Origin: Gracilariopsis chorda
Lineage: Eukaryota > Rhodophyta > Florideophyceae > Gracilariales > Gracilariaceae
Direction of reading: 5' to 3'
DNA: 64,000 nucleotides
NCBI GenBank assembly: GCA_003194525.1
Contig: NBIV01000038.1
Location: 340,429-404,428, forward strand
A program made the position numbers and the translations under genes. Positions 21,989-32,665 of this stretch are shown here, piece after piece. The notes below the pieces were generated by a model. That model searched no databases and was not told the DNA's origin. It saw only the letters and a program-made list of their open reading frames with translations. How positions within the stretch are numbered: the first letter of the stretch is position 1; the number at the start of each line of letters is the position of its first letter.

Positions 21989-23285
21989 TGTTCGTATGCG
22001 TTACACAATCCATGAAAGGATCTCAGTTCTGTCTGCGTTACCGGATGCTCCGCATTCTTGAGCGATTTAACTCGAACTTCATCCTCAGAGAGTTGACCAG
22101 GACGAATGATATGCCCAATATATCTCACAGAATCTGTAAAGAACTCGCATTTCTTCAACTTGAGAGCTATTCCTGTATCGCGCCGTACACGCATGACGTC
22201 TTGTACATGGGTTAAGTGTTCATCCACGTTATCGGAAGACACGATGATATTGCCCAGGTATACCAAGAAGGTTTTCCTCTTGAATCGAGATAACAATATA
22301 TCGATAGCACGTTGAAACGCAGTGGGTGCATTACTAAGCCCGAACGGCATCTGTTTGAAGCAAAATATTCTTGGTGACACAAAAATGCGGTTTAGTCGTG
22401 TTCATCCTCTCGGATTGGAACCTGCCAATTTGGCTTCTAAGGCAATGAACAGCGTAGCACTCCCAGTTGAATCGAGATATTTCTCCATCCGAGGAATTGG
22501 ATAAACTGCTTCGACGGTAAGTGTATTAAGACGTCAGTAATCACTACAGAACCTCTAAGATTCATTGGGTTTCGGAACCAACACGACTGGTGAAGCCCAT
22601 GGCAATTGAGCGGGCTCATCACGCCAGCGCGTAGCATCTTCTCGACTTGAAATTTCTTTTCTTCCCAAGCCTTAGGCCCCGACCGATATGGGTTTTGTGC
22701 AATTGGCCTCGTATCTGGACGAAGATCAATACGGTGTTCCGTTATTCCTATTTTTCCGAGGGAGCCATACCACATGGATGTAAACTCCCGCAGCATTTCT
22801 TGCAATCTTTTGCGATGTGTCCCAGAGGGATGAAGTGAATACAAGCTTTTCAACTCCTCGATATGGTCTTTCTGTTGATATCCGGGCGGTGCAGTACCCT
22901 CTCCGGGTTCTATTGGTACTGAATACGAGTATTTGGTCTTTGATTGCGCAAGTTCTACTTCGTCAGCATTCTCCCCATCCTTAGGTTCTGCAATACCAAA
23001 AACCTCAGCATCAGGTAGCTTCGTCGGAACGATTGCTGCTAGGTGCGCAAGAACGGAACCAAGTACTCGGTTTTTTACTAACCATTGGGTGGTTTGGCCA
23101 AAGTTAGCAACCAAGACCTGAAAAGGTTTGTCGGGTTCAACCGAGACAATACCATTCGCAAGTGTGAGTTGACGATTGTCATAAAGTGAAGGTAACGGTT
23201 GAATGACGTGCAAACCATGCTGTTTGGTACAACTGAAACTCAGGTCTGTGCCTTCTGTGGTATTGCAACGGAGTTGAAAATACAA
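21940..23285 (-). pseudogene. G3 gypsy reverse transcriptase (inactive)
   Basis: Two overlapping frames cover the RT. 22,437-23,285 has the protease-RT linker (GIVSVEPDKPFQVLVANFGQ), EFTSMWYGSLGKIGITEHRI and a thinned fingers region. 21,940-22,380 has RIFCFKQMPFGLSNAPTAFQ followed by TFLVYLGNIIVSSDN, where the Y-x-D-D catalytic pair has become Leu-Gly-Asn. The enzyme is dead by this change alone. Confidence 0.8.
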
Positions 23286-23761
23286 ATCATCGTAGAAACT
23301 GGACTCATATCGTTAACCTCCTGTGCGGCAGGTATTGGAAAGCACTTACGCGTAGTGCGTTTCAATGGTTTTCGTACAATCGGCACGGTGGACCCGTTTT
23401 CCATGTCCACTGTTTTCTCACGAGTGTGAATAGCTTCAAAAAAGCAATCACAGAAATCACAACGGAGTATTAACGGTGCTGCGAGCTTATCGTATACAAC
23501 GAAGTTCAGTTGTACCAGACAGGTTCTTAATCTCACCAGAAGTGATATCTACCCACAAGTCTTCAGCGGGTTGTTATTCGCGTCTGCTATATCCATCGTG
23601 GGTCCAAAGCGAATGTTACCACAAAGTGTTAGTTGTACCACATCTGCGTAGATCAAGTTTGGTGCTGCTCCAGTGTCAAAAAAAGACAACTGTTGAACCA
23701 TGAACTGGTTGGAGAGGCCAAGGTGGGCATAAAATTTGTAGTTTCTCTTGGCCATCACCAA
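23240..23761 (-). pseudogene. G3 gypsy aspartic protease
   Basis: Reads AKRNYKFYAHLGLSNQFMVQ, SFFDTGAAPNLIYADVVQ (retropepsin D-T-G-A) and IADANNNPLKTCG, then APLILRCDFCDCFFEAIHTR. It matches the E2 protease block by block (LTVLDTGAGPNFV, ISDANNNPLQTVG, APVILGCDYCDRFFDAI). Frames are broken between blocks. Confidence 0.75.
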
Positions 23762-24530
23762 TCATCTATTCGGGATACAGGAATGAAGGGAACGTACCCA
23801 AGATCGACGTAAAACCATTAACTGCTCTGAGTCAACGTCGTTTCAGCCATCATCAGTGTCAGGATTTTAAAACCTGGGGAGTGAAGCTGTTCTACCTCGG
23901 GCGTCTTCAGCTTCGGCTCAGAAGACGCCCCTCCCGAAGGAGAAACTTCCGAGATTAGTTTCTTAAAGCGGGTTGCACCAAATTCGGTAGCTAGACCACA
24001 TTGGGGATCCCCATTGAGCCCAATTCCCAGGAACTTCATCTTCAACCTGGCTACCAAGGTTTGGTGCTCGACCAGCATCGTCTGCTGACACCTGATGCAG
24101 GTATGCTTGCTGTTCGTATGACGCACTCCGAACACGAGTCTTCTCCTCAGGCGTGAGGGTTTCGTACTGTGAGATGCTCTTCAACCCGTCCTACATGGGG
24201 AATGTGCATTTGGGTGCAACATGACCATGTAGGTAGCAGATAAAACATATCAGCTGGGCTGAAGCATCGGATTGTCGATTGTCCACCCAACGTTGTGTTG
24301 TATCCTTCCAACCCGAATGGTTGTGACGCGTACTGCTTTTCTCATAAACGAGCGGAGCGGCCGGAACTCGAAAGCCTCCATAACACGCAGGGTCTCCATC
24401 CGCGGTCGCAGTCAATGTTCACGGGTGATCTGTAGTTCCCAACGAGTCTGGGTCACTTCCAGCAAAACGTATGGTGTCGTTATCACCAGTTGTGGTTCCA
24501 TCTAACCTACCTAAGAATTGCTCTGACAAC
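23762..24530 (-). pseudogene. G3 gypsy gag, C-terminal part with zinc knuckle
   Basis: The nucleocapsid knuckle CFICYLHGHVAPKC fits C-x2-C-x4-H-x4-C exactly. Upstream, GTTTGDNDTIRFAGSDPDSL and DGDPACYGGFRVP align with the E2 gag (EDPVLYGGNGRVQ). Downstream, KSISQYETLTPEEKTRVRSA matches the E2 ANYEALTPEEKRSV. This is the continuation of the gag split at 28.6 kb and 40.35 kb. A TGA lies near 24,420. Confidence 0.75.
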
Positions 24531-25632
24531 GAGCAAGTTAACCCCTTAGAGTACATCAATAAACGCACATTTATTTCCCTCCAAACGACTAGCCAATGGT
24601 AATCAAAGGATTTGCCCTACTGGCGCGAATCAGTCGACTACGTGTATGATCTGTCACTCTCGACAGCCTCAACTTCTATCAGCCCCGTTAAACCAGTCTC
24701 ACACTTAGATATCTCTGACGGCCAGCCAACAGGAAAATCCTTGCTGCGTCCAATCAGGCGGTATTCTTCCAATTCCGTGTACACGGTGTCGATTTTTCGG
24801 CCAATGGCGCACAAAATCTCTTCCAAAAAAAACCCAATTGACACCGCCACGGTGCACATCAATGTGCTTCAATGCAGCCTGTATTATGCACAATTTTTGC
24901 CCAAGCGTGGTAGAATAGCATCCTTGCCGTCGCGCAAATGGCATAGTTGTAGGTAGCGAACCTCTGTTTGGGACATATCAGCCAGGTGTTGAACGATACT
25001 TGAAACGAAGAAGTAGAGTGATATTAGTTGTAAGTGGCTGCTTGAAGAGAAGTTTTCTGCAACTTTAGGGTACGTTCTAGCTTAAGTACGCAATCGTCAG
25101 TATATTAAACAATAGCTGGAATAGAAGCGTATCCTATGCAAACAACATATTAAATAAAGTATAGTACAACCTACGTATACCCTTCTAACAAAGATAAGTA
25201 TAGTTTACCTCTGCGTACACAGGCTGCGCAGTACTGCAAACATATACCCTTCTAACAAAAATAGTTTTAATCTATGTAATGCATACGTAGGCCATACAGT
25301 TCTACAGACATAGAACGTTGTTACAAGGATAGGAAGTAATTATACGTTTCATATGTAGGTGAGTCGTACTCGATATGTATTGACGTCTTAAACTAAGACC
25401 GAATAAGAATGCAATGCATAGGTACTTTGTAAAGTACTACGTATGTAAACTATCAAGGTACTGCTGGTGTCAGAAACATATTTAGACAATGAATACAATA
25501 CTTTTAGGTATATATCAGGCGGGAAACTATTGTGCAACACCAGTTCTCTACTGAAGGGACAGAAACGGTACATGTTCCATCGAAAGGTGATAACTAAACC
25601 TCTCAATCTCTCTCCGGTTCCCGTAGTTCGAC
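24531..25632. other. Unassigned AT-rich segment between G3 gag and the Helitron relic
   Basis: It must contain the unlocated 5' end of the decayed Helitron. Two near-copies of TATACCCTTCTAACAAA occur at about 25,178 and 25,244. No ORF here shows a recognisable motif. Confidence 0.4.
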
Positions 25633-28434
25633 ATGAGCTCTTCTCCGCATCGACGGCCATCACGACGTGACGAATGCCGGTCAGGAGCAGGCGGTCGTCC
25701 AAGGCAGATTGTACAGCCCGTGTATAATCGGGACATAACCAATGAGCTTGCGCAGGTGGACTTAGGAAGTAGAACCGAGCTTCCACAAGATGTTATGGAA
25801 CCTCATAACCCTGAAGAGATTTGCTTGAACTCTTATCATTCTTCCGGCACTCAACAGGAACGAGAGAGGACGGTTATGTGGTTCGCTGGGAGACGTCGCC
25901 AAGGCAATCACTACGGAGCAAAGTATGTCTAGGATGTAAGGGCAGAAAATATTCGTCAAGGCCGAGCAAGTCTGAGGTCTTCATATCTGGAGTATCAACG
26001 AATCACTGGTACACTTCCAGTGTGTTGTAGGACGTGCGGTGCAAACGGCCATTGAGAAACTCGGTGTCCTCTAAAAGATTCCGAGTGGCTGCTTCGTATT
26101 CGTACGTGCAAATATTTTGGCGCAGTTCTGCTTGGTGCAGTGACCGAAGGAACATGCTGTGGATATAAAGGCTCCAGATCGCTTAAAGGTTCTTTCAGAA
26201 AACTTCGTATCGATTCGCAACTTGAAGACATACACCGCTTGCGTTCTTTTCAGACGCTATCAACACACTTATATGTGTTATTTGCAACCGTTGTCACATT
26301 CATGGACATGAAGTACGTTCGGGGTGAAGGTCCGTCATTTCTTCGACTTCAAAGAAATGTGTGTCTTTCTGCTCCAGGTCAGGACGTGCGCTACACATAT
26401 TTGTGGTCGGAAGGTCCTCCCAGTCTTAATTCACGGGATTATTATTCTTCTTTCACGAGAAAAATTGTGTTTAACCCCAATGTTTGATACTTGGTTCCAA
26501 AGTTGTACTATCTCATGCAACCAAGACCAGATATTGTCCGACAGAGATATAGATATTTATTCAGACCAGACGAAAGTGTTCGCAGGAGATCAAACGCGGA
26601 CGAGTCTACTCTGAACATCTCTCCAGGACCGTTACCAGAAGACAGCCGAAGCAGACCTCTTGCAATGACAGCTTTCGTCGTAGAGCTAAGTGGACCTGTT
26701 CAGGTCGGAAGCTCCAGTTGCCCAGCTGGCAGGGGGAAGAGAATCACATCACATGTCACCCGGAAATCTTCGACGTCGAGTTTTCAAGTACAAGCCTTTG
26801 AATCCTGATTCAATGGACGCTGAGAAAGGAGCTTTTCCCCTGCTCTACCCTTTTGACGAGATTCACGCCTCGTATGATACAGCAACATATATTTCATCAA
26901 TGGATGCAAACAACCGAGACGTAAGGAGCCTAACATGAGCAGAAGACTCTAAGCGAAGACTGTACACAAATAATGTGCCACTGAACTCTTTTAATCTTTT
27001 TCAGAAATGGTTGCTTCGTACTAGCACAAACGTTGAGGACTTGAGACTTTGCTTCTTGGAAACCGAACAGATGAGAATGGTTGAAGAACGAGAGCTGCGA
27101 GCTAGAACCCATACCGGAACCGATGAACTTGGCCCTACAGGTAAACTCTTCCTGCCAGGTAATCACAAACACTCTCCGGCGTACTGGAGACAAAAACGAC
27201 TGGATGTGCAAGCAATGATCGCTCGACTGGGCTCCCCGACGCTTTTCATCACAATGACAATGAACGTATGGCGGTAATAGATGAAAAGGCTTAGTATGGA
27301 CAACGAAAACACCGGAGAGTTTTCTCCACAGGTAGACAGAAGCCGTCCTTTTGATAGGCCAAATCGTATTGCAAGAGTGTACAACCAATATGCAAATTCA
27401 ATCATGAAGGATCTACAGAAAGTTTCCGAAGAGCCCTTTGGTTTGAAATACATTCGGATTGCCACCAAAACTGAGTTCTAGTAGAGAAATACCCCACATC
27501 ATCACATTCTTCTTTGGTTGGAGGGGGGGCGTAATTAAAGATCCTGAGATCATTGAAACTTTGATCAAAGCCGAACTGCCTCGGGGTGACTTGACAGAGG
27601 ACCAAGAACACAGAAAATTGGTGAAGAAATTCAATATGCGCAGACACTCTCCATATTGCCGTGGTCGTACCTCTGACGTAAGGTGCGGATCTGGGTATGA
27701 TTGACAAGATATTGTGGCTGAAACAACGATAAATGAGTACAAAAACCGAGTGAACTACCGGAGAAGAAGGACAAAAGATTTGAAAGTGGTTCCCTACAAT
27801 CCAGATCTTACAATGAAGTACAAGGCTCACATGAATGTTAAGAGAAACCAAGGTGGCAGCGCTGTAGCATATCTGATGAAGTATGCTTTCAAGAGTGCCA
27901 AAGAAAATGATTTGGTTGTATCAAGTCGAACGAAAAGCCAATCAAGTTCACAGAGCAACATGCTTCAAAATAAGATCAGGGCGTACATGAGGGCGAGAGT
28001 GGTGCGCACGGTTGAAGCTGCATAGAACCTCTTTGAGTTCAGGCATGTTCGAATCAATCAAACTGTACAGGCACTTGACATACATCTCCATGGGGAGCGA
28101 CAGGTTTTGGTTCGAAACTTAAGACTGCCCAGACGTCTGAAGTCTTCCATGCTGGAAACATATTTCAAACGACCCTTACGGTACATGGACTTGGACCACA
28201 TGACATACTACGAGAAAAACGCTGAAGTAAATGATAATTGACGTTCGAACAAACTCTTTTTCGTCGGGCCTGTTCTATGTTCGACTCTCGCATGTGAGAA
28301 AATCTGATGATGTATTACTGCTTCATAATGAAGAAGAAACGCTGCAAAATGCGCATGACTTCCATGCAATGCCGGTAAGCATCAAAACCCCTGTTCTACA
28401 AGAAGCTGTAGACTTTGTAGATGGGTGTCATTAA
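25633..28434 (+). pseudogene. Decayed Helitron Rep-helicase with the helicase core deleted
   Basis: Broken by many stops and shifts but collinear with the intact protein at 50,921. SGAGGRPRQ corresponds to the GAGRPRRE of the N-terminus; CKYFGAVLLGAVTEGTCCG to its zinc region; VTFMDMKYVRGEGPSFLRL, PTLFITMTMNVWR and IARVYNQYANSIMKDLQ to the Rep-side domain. The HUH box survives as PHHHILLWLEGG (about 27,490) and the tyrosine motif as AVAYLMKYAFK (about 27,870). After YMDLDHMTYYEKN near 28,210 the sequence jumps to VDVRTNSFSSGLFYVRLSHV, which lies about 650 residues further on in the intact protein. The deletion removed Walker A, Walker B and motif III. The end (MPVSIKTPVLQEAVDF) is collinear again. 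Confidence 0.85.
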
Positions 28435-28542
28435 TTTGATATAGTTTATTTTATGCGTAAATCAAAATTTGTGCGGATATCTTATGCAAACCTTCCACCG
28501 CGGCGCGAAGTGCCACCTGCGGCCGAAGGCCGCTTTCCCTTG
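25633..28542 (+). mobile_element. Decayed Helitron inserted in G3 gag; 5' end not located
   Basis: The 3' end is recognisable: CGGCGCGAAGTGCC and GCGGCCGAAGGCCGC hairpins, then TTTCCCTTG, the same terminus as the Helitron array, with T following at 28,543. From 28,543 the minus-strand gag frame of G3 resumes immediately, which fixes this edge to the base. The 5' TC end lies somewhere between 24.53 and 25.63 kb. Confidence 0.7.
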
Positions 28543-28954
28543 TCTCCTAATAACCATAAAGAGGATGATCCTTCTACTTAAAGAGCTCTCGACGCCCGCG
28601 TTTTCAACGGATGTTGAGCATTACACGTATCTCCCTCGGCTTTGGCAAAATTAAACCAATTCGAGGTAGGTAGCTCTCCGTTTCTCTTCACGATAGCGGG
28701 AAACCAAAGCTCTGGTAGCAGCACCAAGACCATCAACAAACATGGTGCAGCGTTCCTAGGTGGAATAATAGTTACCTCAACGGTGAAACGCCTTATTGAA
28801 ACCCTGCGAATAAACCGTTTCATCCTCTCCAGGCTTCTTCCTTGTATCGCGCAAAGCGAGTATCGCATTCCGTATAGCATAACCAGTTGCGTAGGACCTG
28901 AGAGGGTATTGAAACGCCTCCGGGCAACAAGTTACCCTACTTTCCGATGCACGG
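28543..28954 (-). pseudogene. G3 gypsy gag, middle part between two insertions
   Basis: Minus-strand gag reading SRVTCCPEAFQYPLRSYATG, AILALRDTRKKPGEDETV and NKAFHR, then in another frame NFAKAEGDTCNAQHPLKTRA. E2 gag has the same order (VTCWPEAVQYLLRSYA, ALRDTRQRAGETET, NKAFHR, HARAEGDALRATT). The left edge meets the Helitron 3' end at 28,542, and the right edge is the CACGG target duplication of E2. Confidence 0.8.
28950..28954. repeat. Target-site duplication of E2, left copy
   Basis: CACGG immediately before the TG of the left LTR, repeated at 40,345-40,349 after the CA of the right LTR. Confidence 0.9.
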
Positions 28955-29786
28955 TGTGGTGCAATGCCCCAAAGGGGAAAAACACCGAAAGACGTTCGGG
29001 ATCTTCCTCTCAAGAGGTGAACCCAGTTGGGTAGAGCCCTCCCAGAGGTGTCACGGCGAAGCCGGTTTGTAAGACCAGGGACACCTGTCGCGACTTGCGC
29101 AGGGAGGTGAAGGCAAAGAATCGGTATCCGCGTGAGCGGGGTGTGATCCTCAGTAGAGGTATGTTTCCACGTAAGTGGGTAAGTGTGAGCGGGTGCACAC
29201 AGGAGGGCCGCGGGTAGCGGGATGTACTACCCTGAAAGGGGAAAAGGAGGAGAGTGAAGGGAAAGGAGGAAGAGTGGGCAAGGCTGAGTCGCGAGAGCGA
29301 CGAACAAATATGGCAATGCCGGTGGACAGGACTCCCTATACAGGGCGAAACACCAATGTTATTGGAACAATTATACTACCAAGGATGGGCCTCTTTAGAT
29401 GTGCAAGGGGGTTAGATGTCCCGTGGTTTACGGCGTTTCCCTCCAAGGAGGAGTAGAGCGCGCGCGCAAGCGGTAACAACTAGAGCCAATTCCCCACGTT
29501 GGGGTCCCTTGTTGGGGAAGATTTACTGGTGCGACGGCAGCGCATCGTCGCATTAAGTACTAGCTTCCCAGAAATGGGTGTGAAAATAATAAATAATATT
29601 AACTAAAATACTCCACATTTCGTGGCAACATCCACTACTGTGGCCAACCGCCAATTGGCCCAAAACCGTGTCCCACGTGTCCATACCCACCATTGTGGGG
29701 CGTAGTTCATATACACACTACACAACCGATAATATCGGGAAAACGATCAAGTACCAGGAATCCCTCCCTGAGGGCGTTGAACTTCA
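28955..29786 (-). repeat. E2 3' LTR (832 bp)
   Basis: Begins TGTGGTGCAATGCCCC and ends GTTGAACTTCA on the plus strand; same length as the copy at 39,513. It contains about one short hairpin per 20-25 bp, for example CCCCAAAGGGG, CCTCTCAAGAGG, ACCCAGTTGGGT, CGGCGAAGCCG and CCCTGAAAGGG. An AATAATAAATAATATTAA run lies near 29,586. Confidence 0.95.
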
Positions 29787-29797
29787 TATCCCCCCCT
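29787..29797 (-). promoter_or_regulatory. Polypurine tract of E2
   Basis: On the minus strand AGGGGGGGATA lies directly before the TGAAG of the 3' LTR, the standard place and composition for plus-strand priming. Confidence 0.8.
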
Positions 29798-29835
29798 AAG
29801 ACGGGAAAACGACCGCGGACGCGGAGGATTCCCAG

Positions 29836-31629
29836 ATGAAAATCGGTGAAAAAAGGGCATGCTCTGTCTCCGGTTCTCCGGTAAATCCCTCTGCACCAGA
29901 GTCATCGAGCGCACAAACAACAACAACAGCCACCCTCGAAAAGGGAGAATTGAACAACGACAACAACCTCAACAACAACAGCCAACCTCCGAGGCCTCTT
30001 GGGCGATTCAACACCGGTTTCTGTTCAGTTCCCCTGCCTCAGGGCGATCGACATCCGGTACAACCAGGGAGTATGGCTGCTACAGCCGACCATCCCTTCG
30101 CACTACCACCTTCGGTGGGGTCCTCCGGAACCGCTCCGGCGTTCAACTGGCCAACCTACAACACCCTGGTGGGGCTCAACCGGATGAATCGGAATCACGC
30201 GTCGCGCCTGCGCCTTGCCCCGTGGTTTCACCGGGTCGCTGCCCTCAATGAGGGATTGGTCACCGCTTATGCGGATGGCTCAGACACCCTTCCGGGGGAT
30301 TTGCCCAGAGCAGTCCCCACATCGTGGGATTGGCGTCACCGGATTGCGATTCCGCGTCACCACCTCTAAAGAAATTCGGGCGAGACCGTCGCTGCGGCGC
30401 AGACCGCGTTGACGCGCATGGCATACCAACGGCAGAGCCGGGCTCCATTCGATGTACCGGTCCCACCGGAGTTCGGCTTCGACACTAGCCACTTCCGCAC
30501 TCGCGGGGAGATTGGGTACGGCAACAACCTGTTCCGCCTCGAAACCCTCGCTTGGAGGAATTTCCCCGCAGCGCGGCAAGAAGCCCTTTGTTGGGAGCCA
30601 CCAGTTATTCGGGCGGAGTTCAGGTATCTTCCCCGGCAATACCGGTCCAACTTTCTCCAAAACTTCATCCGCTACGAGCGGCGTTGGCGATCCCGATGCC
30701 GGTATTTTATCCCGTATCAGAACGTGGAGATAGAGCAGATTGCGCCGCCTCACCGACTAGGTCGGTATGTAGCACTCCCCGAGTGGTGGCGCTTCCATGA
30801 AGCCTGCCGGGGGTGCTACATAGAACTCCCGCTGGTACTTACGTACCTCAGTTCGCTGCTCATGCAGGATCCCCGGTCGGGGTTGTGGCCCGTAGTGGTT
30901 ACGGAGTGGGCGGCCCGCACTGCGGCTTATATCCTCAACGAGGCGTACGACCAGTATCGTCTCTGGTTCCTTCAACCGCGTGTGCGGGCAGCGATCCGAA
31001 ACCTGGATCTTCGCATCCCCCTTGCGGGCCAGGCCAACAATGGAGAGGTACTCCAATTACTTGGGTACATCGACAGCGTTAGCTGGAGTGAGGTCCTGCT
31101 GGAGCAAAGCGGTCGTCTGGATGGCGGCAGCGGTAACACCGGTGGTCCGGGACTCGGTAGAAACACTGCCCTACCGGGGGATTTTATCTACTTCGACCCC
31201 TGAGAGTTCCGGGAAATTTCCTCCGAGGAGGCGCACGAGCTTCGCGATGCGCCCCGGCATGTGCCGGAAGACCACCCTGTGGGGTACGTCGATTCTGACG
31301 ACTACTACCGCGCATACGGCGGGGATGACCCAATGGTCGATAACGAACCGGAAGAACCCGGGGAGATGGACGTAGAGGAAACCGGCGCTAGCGCGGAAGC
31401 TTTCCCAGAGGGGGTATCTCCGGCCGAGCCGGATGCTGACCCTTCGGCGGCAAGTGCCGGACCTTCTATCCCCAGTGGGGTGACGGCGAATGAAAACGAG
31501 ATCATCGCACGTTTTCTTCGGGGTGCCGGTGTGAGCGCTGCCGAGGTATCGGGGGATGTCACCACTATGGCGGACGCGTTGGCCTACCGCCTCGCTGGTG
31601 GTTACGCCCCAGACGATGGGGGTGAGTGA
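29836..31629 (+). pseudogene. Large antisense ORF of E2 (about 600 codons, two in-frame stops)
   Basis: A single plus-strand frame runs from the ATG at 29,836 to the TGA at 31,627, interrupted only by TAA at 30,367 and TGA at 31,201. It lies between pol and the 3' LTR, on the strand opposite pol. Its layout is a low-complexity Ser/Thr/Asn-rich N-terminus (LNNDNNLNNNSQPPRP), a central aromatic and Arg-rich part (NWPTYNTLVGLNRMNRNHAS, FRYLPRQYRSNFLQNFIRYE, LPEWWRFHEACRGCYIELPL, YILNEAYDQYRLWFLQPRV), and an acidic C-terminus (DNEPEEPGEMDVEETGASAE). The central part looks like a folded, largely helical domain. No family is recognised. Tat-lineage plant gypsy elements carry antisense ORFs at this place; homology is not claimed. 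Persistence of the frame across roughly 1.8 kb argues that a protein existed. Confidence 0.7.
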
Positions 31630-31816
31630 AACCTCTAGTCCAGTTTCCTGGTTCTTCTTTCCCTGGCTATGCCAGTTAGTGTAGTGTAGTATGGAGCTTG
31701 CTGCTCCACTAGGTAAACTTTCCCGTCTCGGACGGTGATTTCCCATTAGAATTCCCCGTCTGGGACGGACTTTCCCTTGCTATCCCTTCTTACTGCCTTC
31801 CGCTCCCGAGGCAACG

Positions 31817-32665
31817 TTACCCCACCTGGGCATTAACCAGCGTGGCTGGGGCTGCAGTTCCCGTTTGACGGTGGTATCGCACGACCTGAGATCGTGGGAG
31901 GTGTTCAATTGGCTCCCACGTATCCCCACTGGGGTCATACCCGTACCAGCGGAAGCTGTATTGTAGAATACCATCCTGGTCCCAGGTGTGTCCGAAAAGT
32001 CGGTCTACTACGAACTCTCGTTCGTAGACCTGCCGGCCGTGCCGGGTGGTGGTTGTACTTAATTGCGAGGGTTGCCTGCTATGCGGTATGTTGCCCCCCA
32101 TGTGGGTTGTCGGCGATGTCTCCGGCGTTGCCGTGCGCTGTCCTAGTGGCCGCTGCTCATGCGGGAAAATATCTCCCAAGAGGGTGTGTGGCGTCACGGT
32201 TTTTACCGGCAAGTCATTCCCCAGAGGGGTGTCATTGTTCCCGTCTTCACGGTAGGCCGGGCGAACCGCCAGTCGGCGGGGGACTTGAACTCCGCGAGTG
32301 CGGTCTTCTTCGCGACCCGCGAGCTTGCGCGGTCCTTGCCGCGTATGCGGGAACGGCGTTTGCGACATCCCCTGCGGGGTCCCGTGCGACACGGTGATTG
32401 GTAAACGTTCCGCCTCCCTGCCAGGTGCACGAGCGCTCTGCACCATACGTTCCGGCGACGCCGTGGTGTCACCGGTTACTGACGGGTTGCCTGGGGTTAA
32501 CTCCGGTACACCGGTATTTTTGTCAAAATTCCCCTTTGGGGGGTGCCGGGCAGGTGCCGATGACACCCTTTTCAGGGGAATTGCCGCTAAGCGCGGTGCA
32601 CCGTCTCCTTGAGGAGGGGCAGCGTCCGGTACGACCGGTTTCGAGCGTGCGATGGCGCGCGTTTT
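31817..32665 (-). pseudogene. E2 C-terminal linker and chromodomain
   Basis: After a Pro/Arg/Thr-rich linker, the end reads YEREFVVDRLFGHTWDQDGI, LQYSFRWYGYDPSGDTWEPI and EHLPRSQVVRYHR, a canonical chromodomain with aromatic residues at the usual positions and the W-x-G-Y...T-W-E-P core. Chromodomains of chromoviruses steer integration to particular chromatin marks. The frame is the same as that of 32,666-33,061 after one TGA at 32,666, but differs from integrase, so a frameshift lies near 32.84-33.06 kb. About 200 or more low-complexity residues separate integrase and chromodomain, an unusually long spacer. Confidence 0.85.

Noticed and set aside
24638..24944. Two overlapping minus-strand ORFs of about 75 codons
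   Set aside because: They overlap each other in different frames and show no similarity to gag; likely insertion or spacer DNA.
29175..29456. 93-codon ORF present in both E2 LTRs (also 39,733-40,014)
   Set aside because: It is present twice only because the LTR is duplicated. It has GTG-type starts, low-complexity Lys/Glu/Gly composition and no support as a gene.
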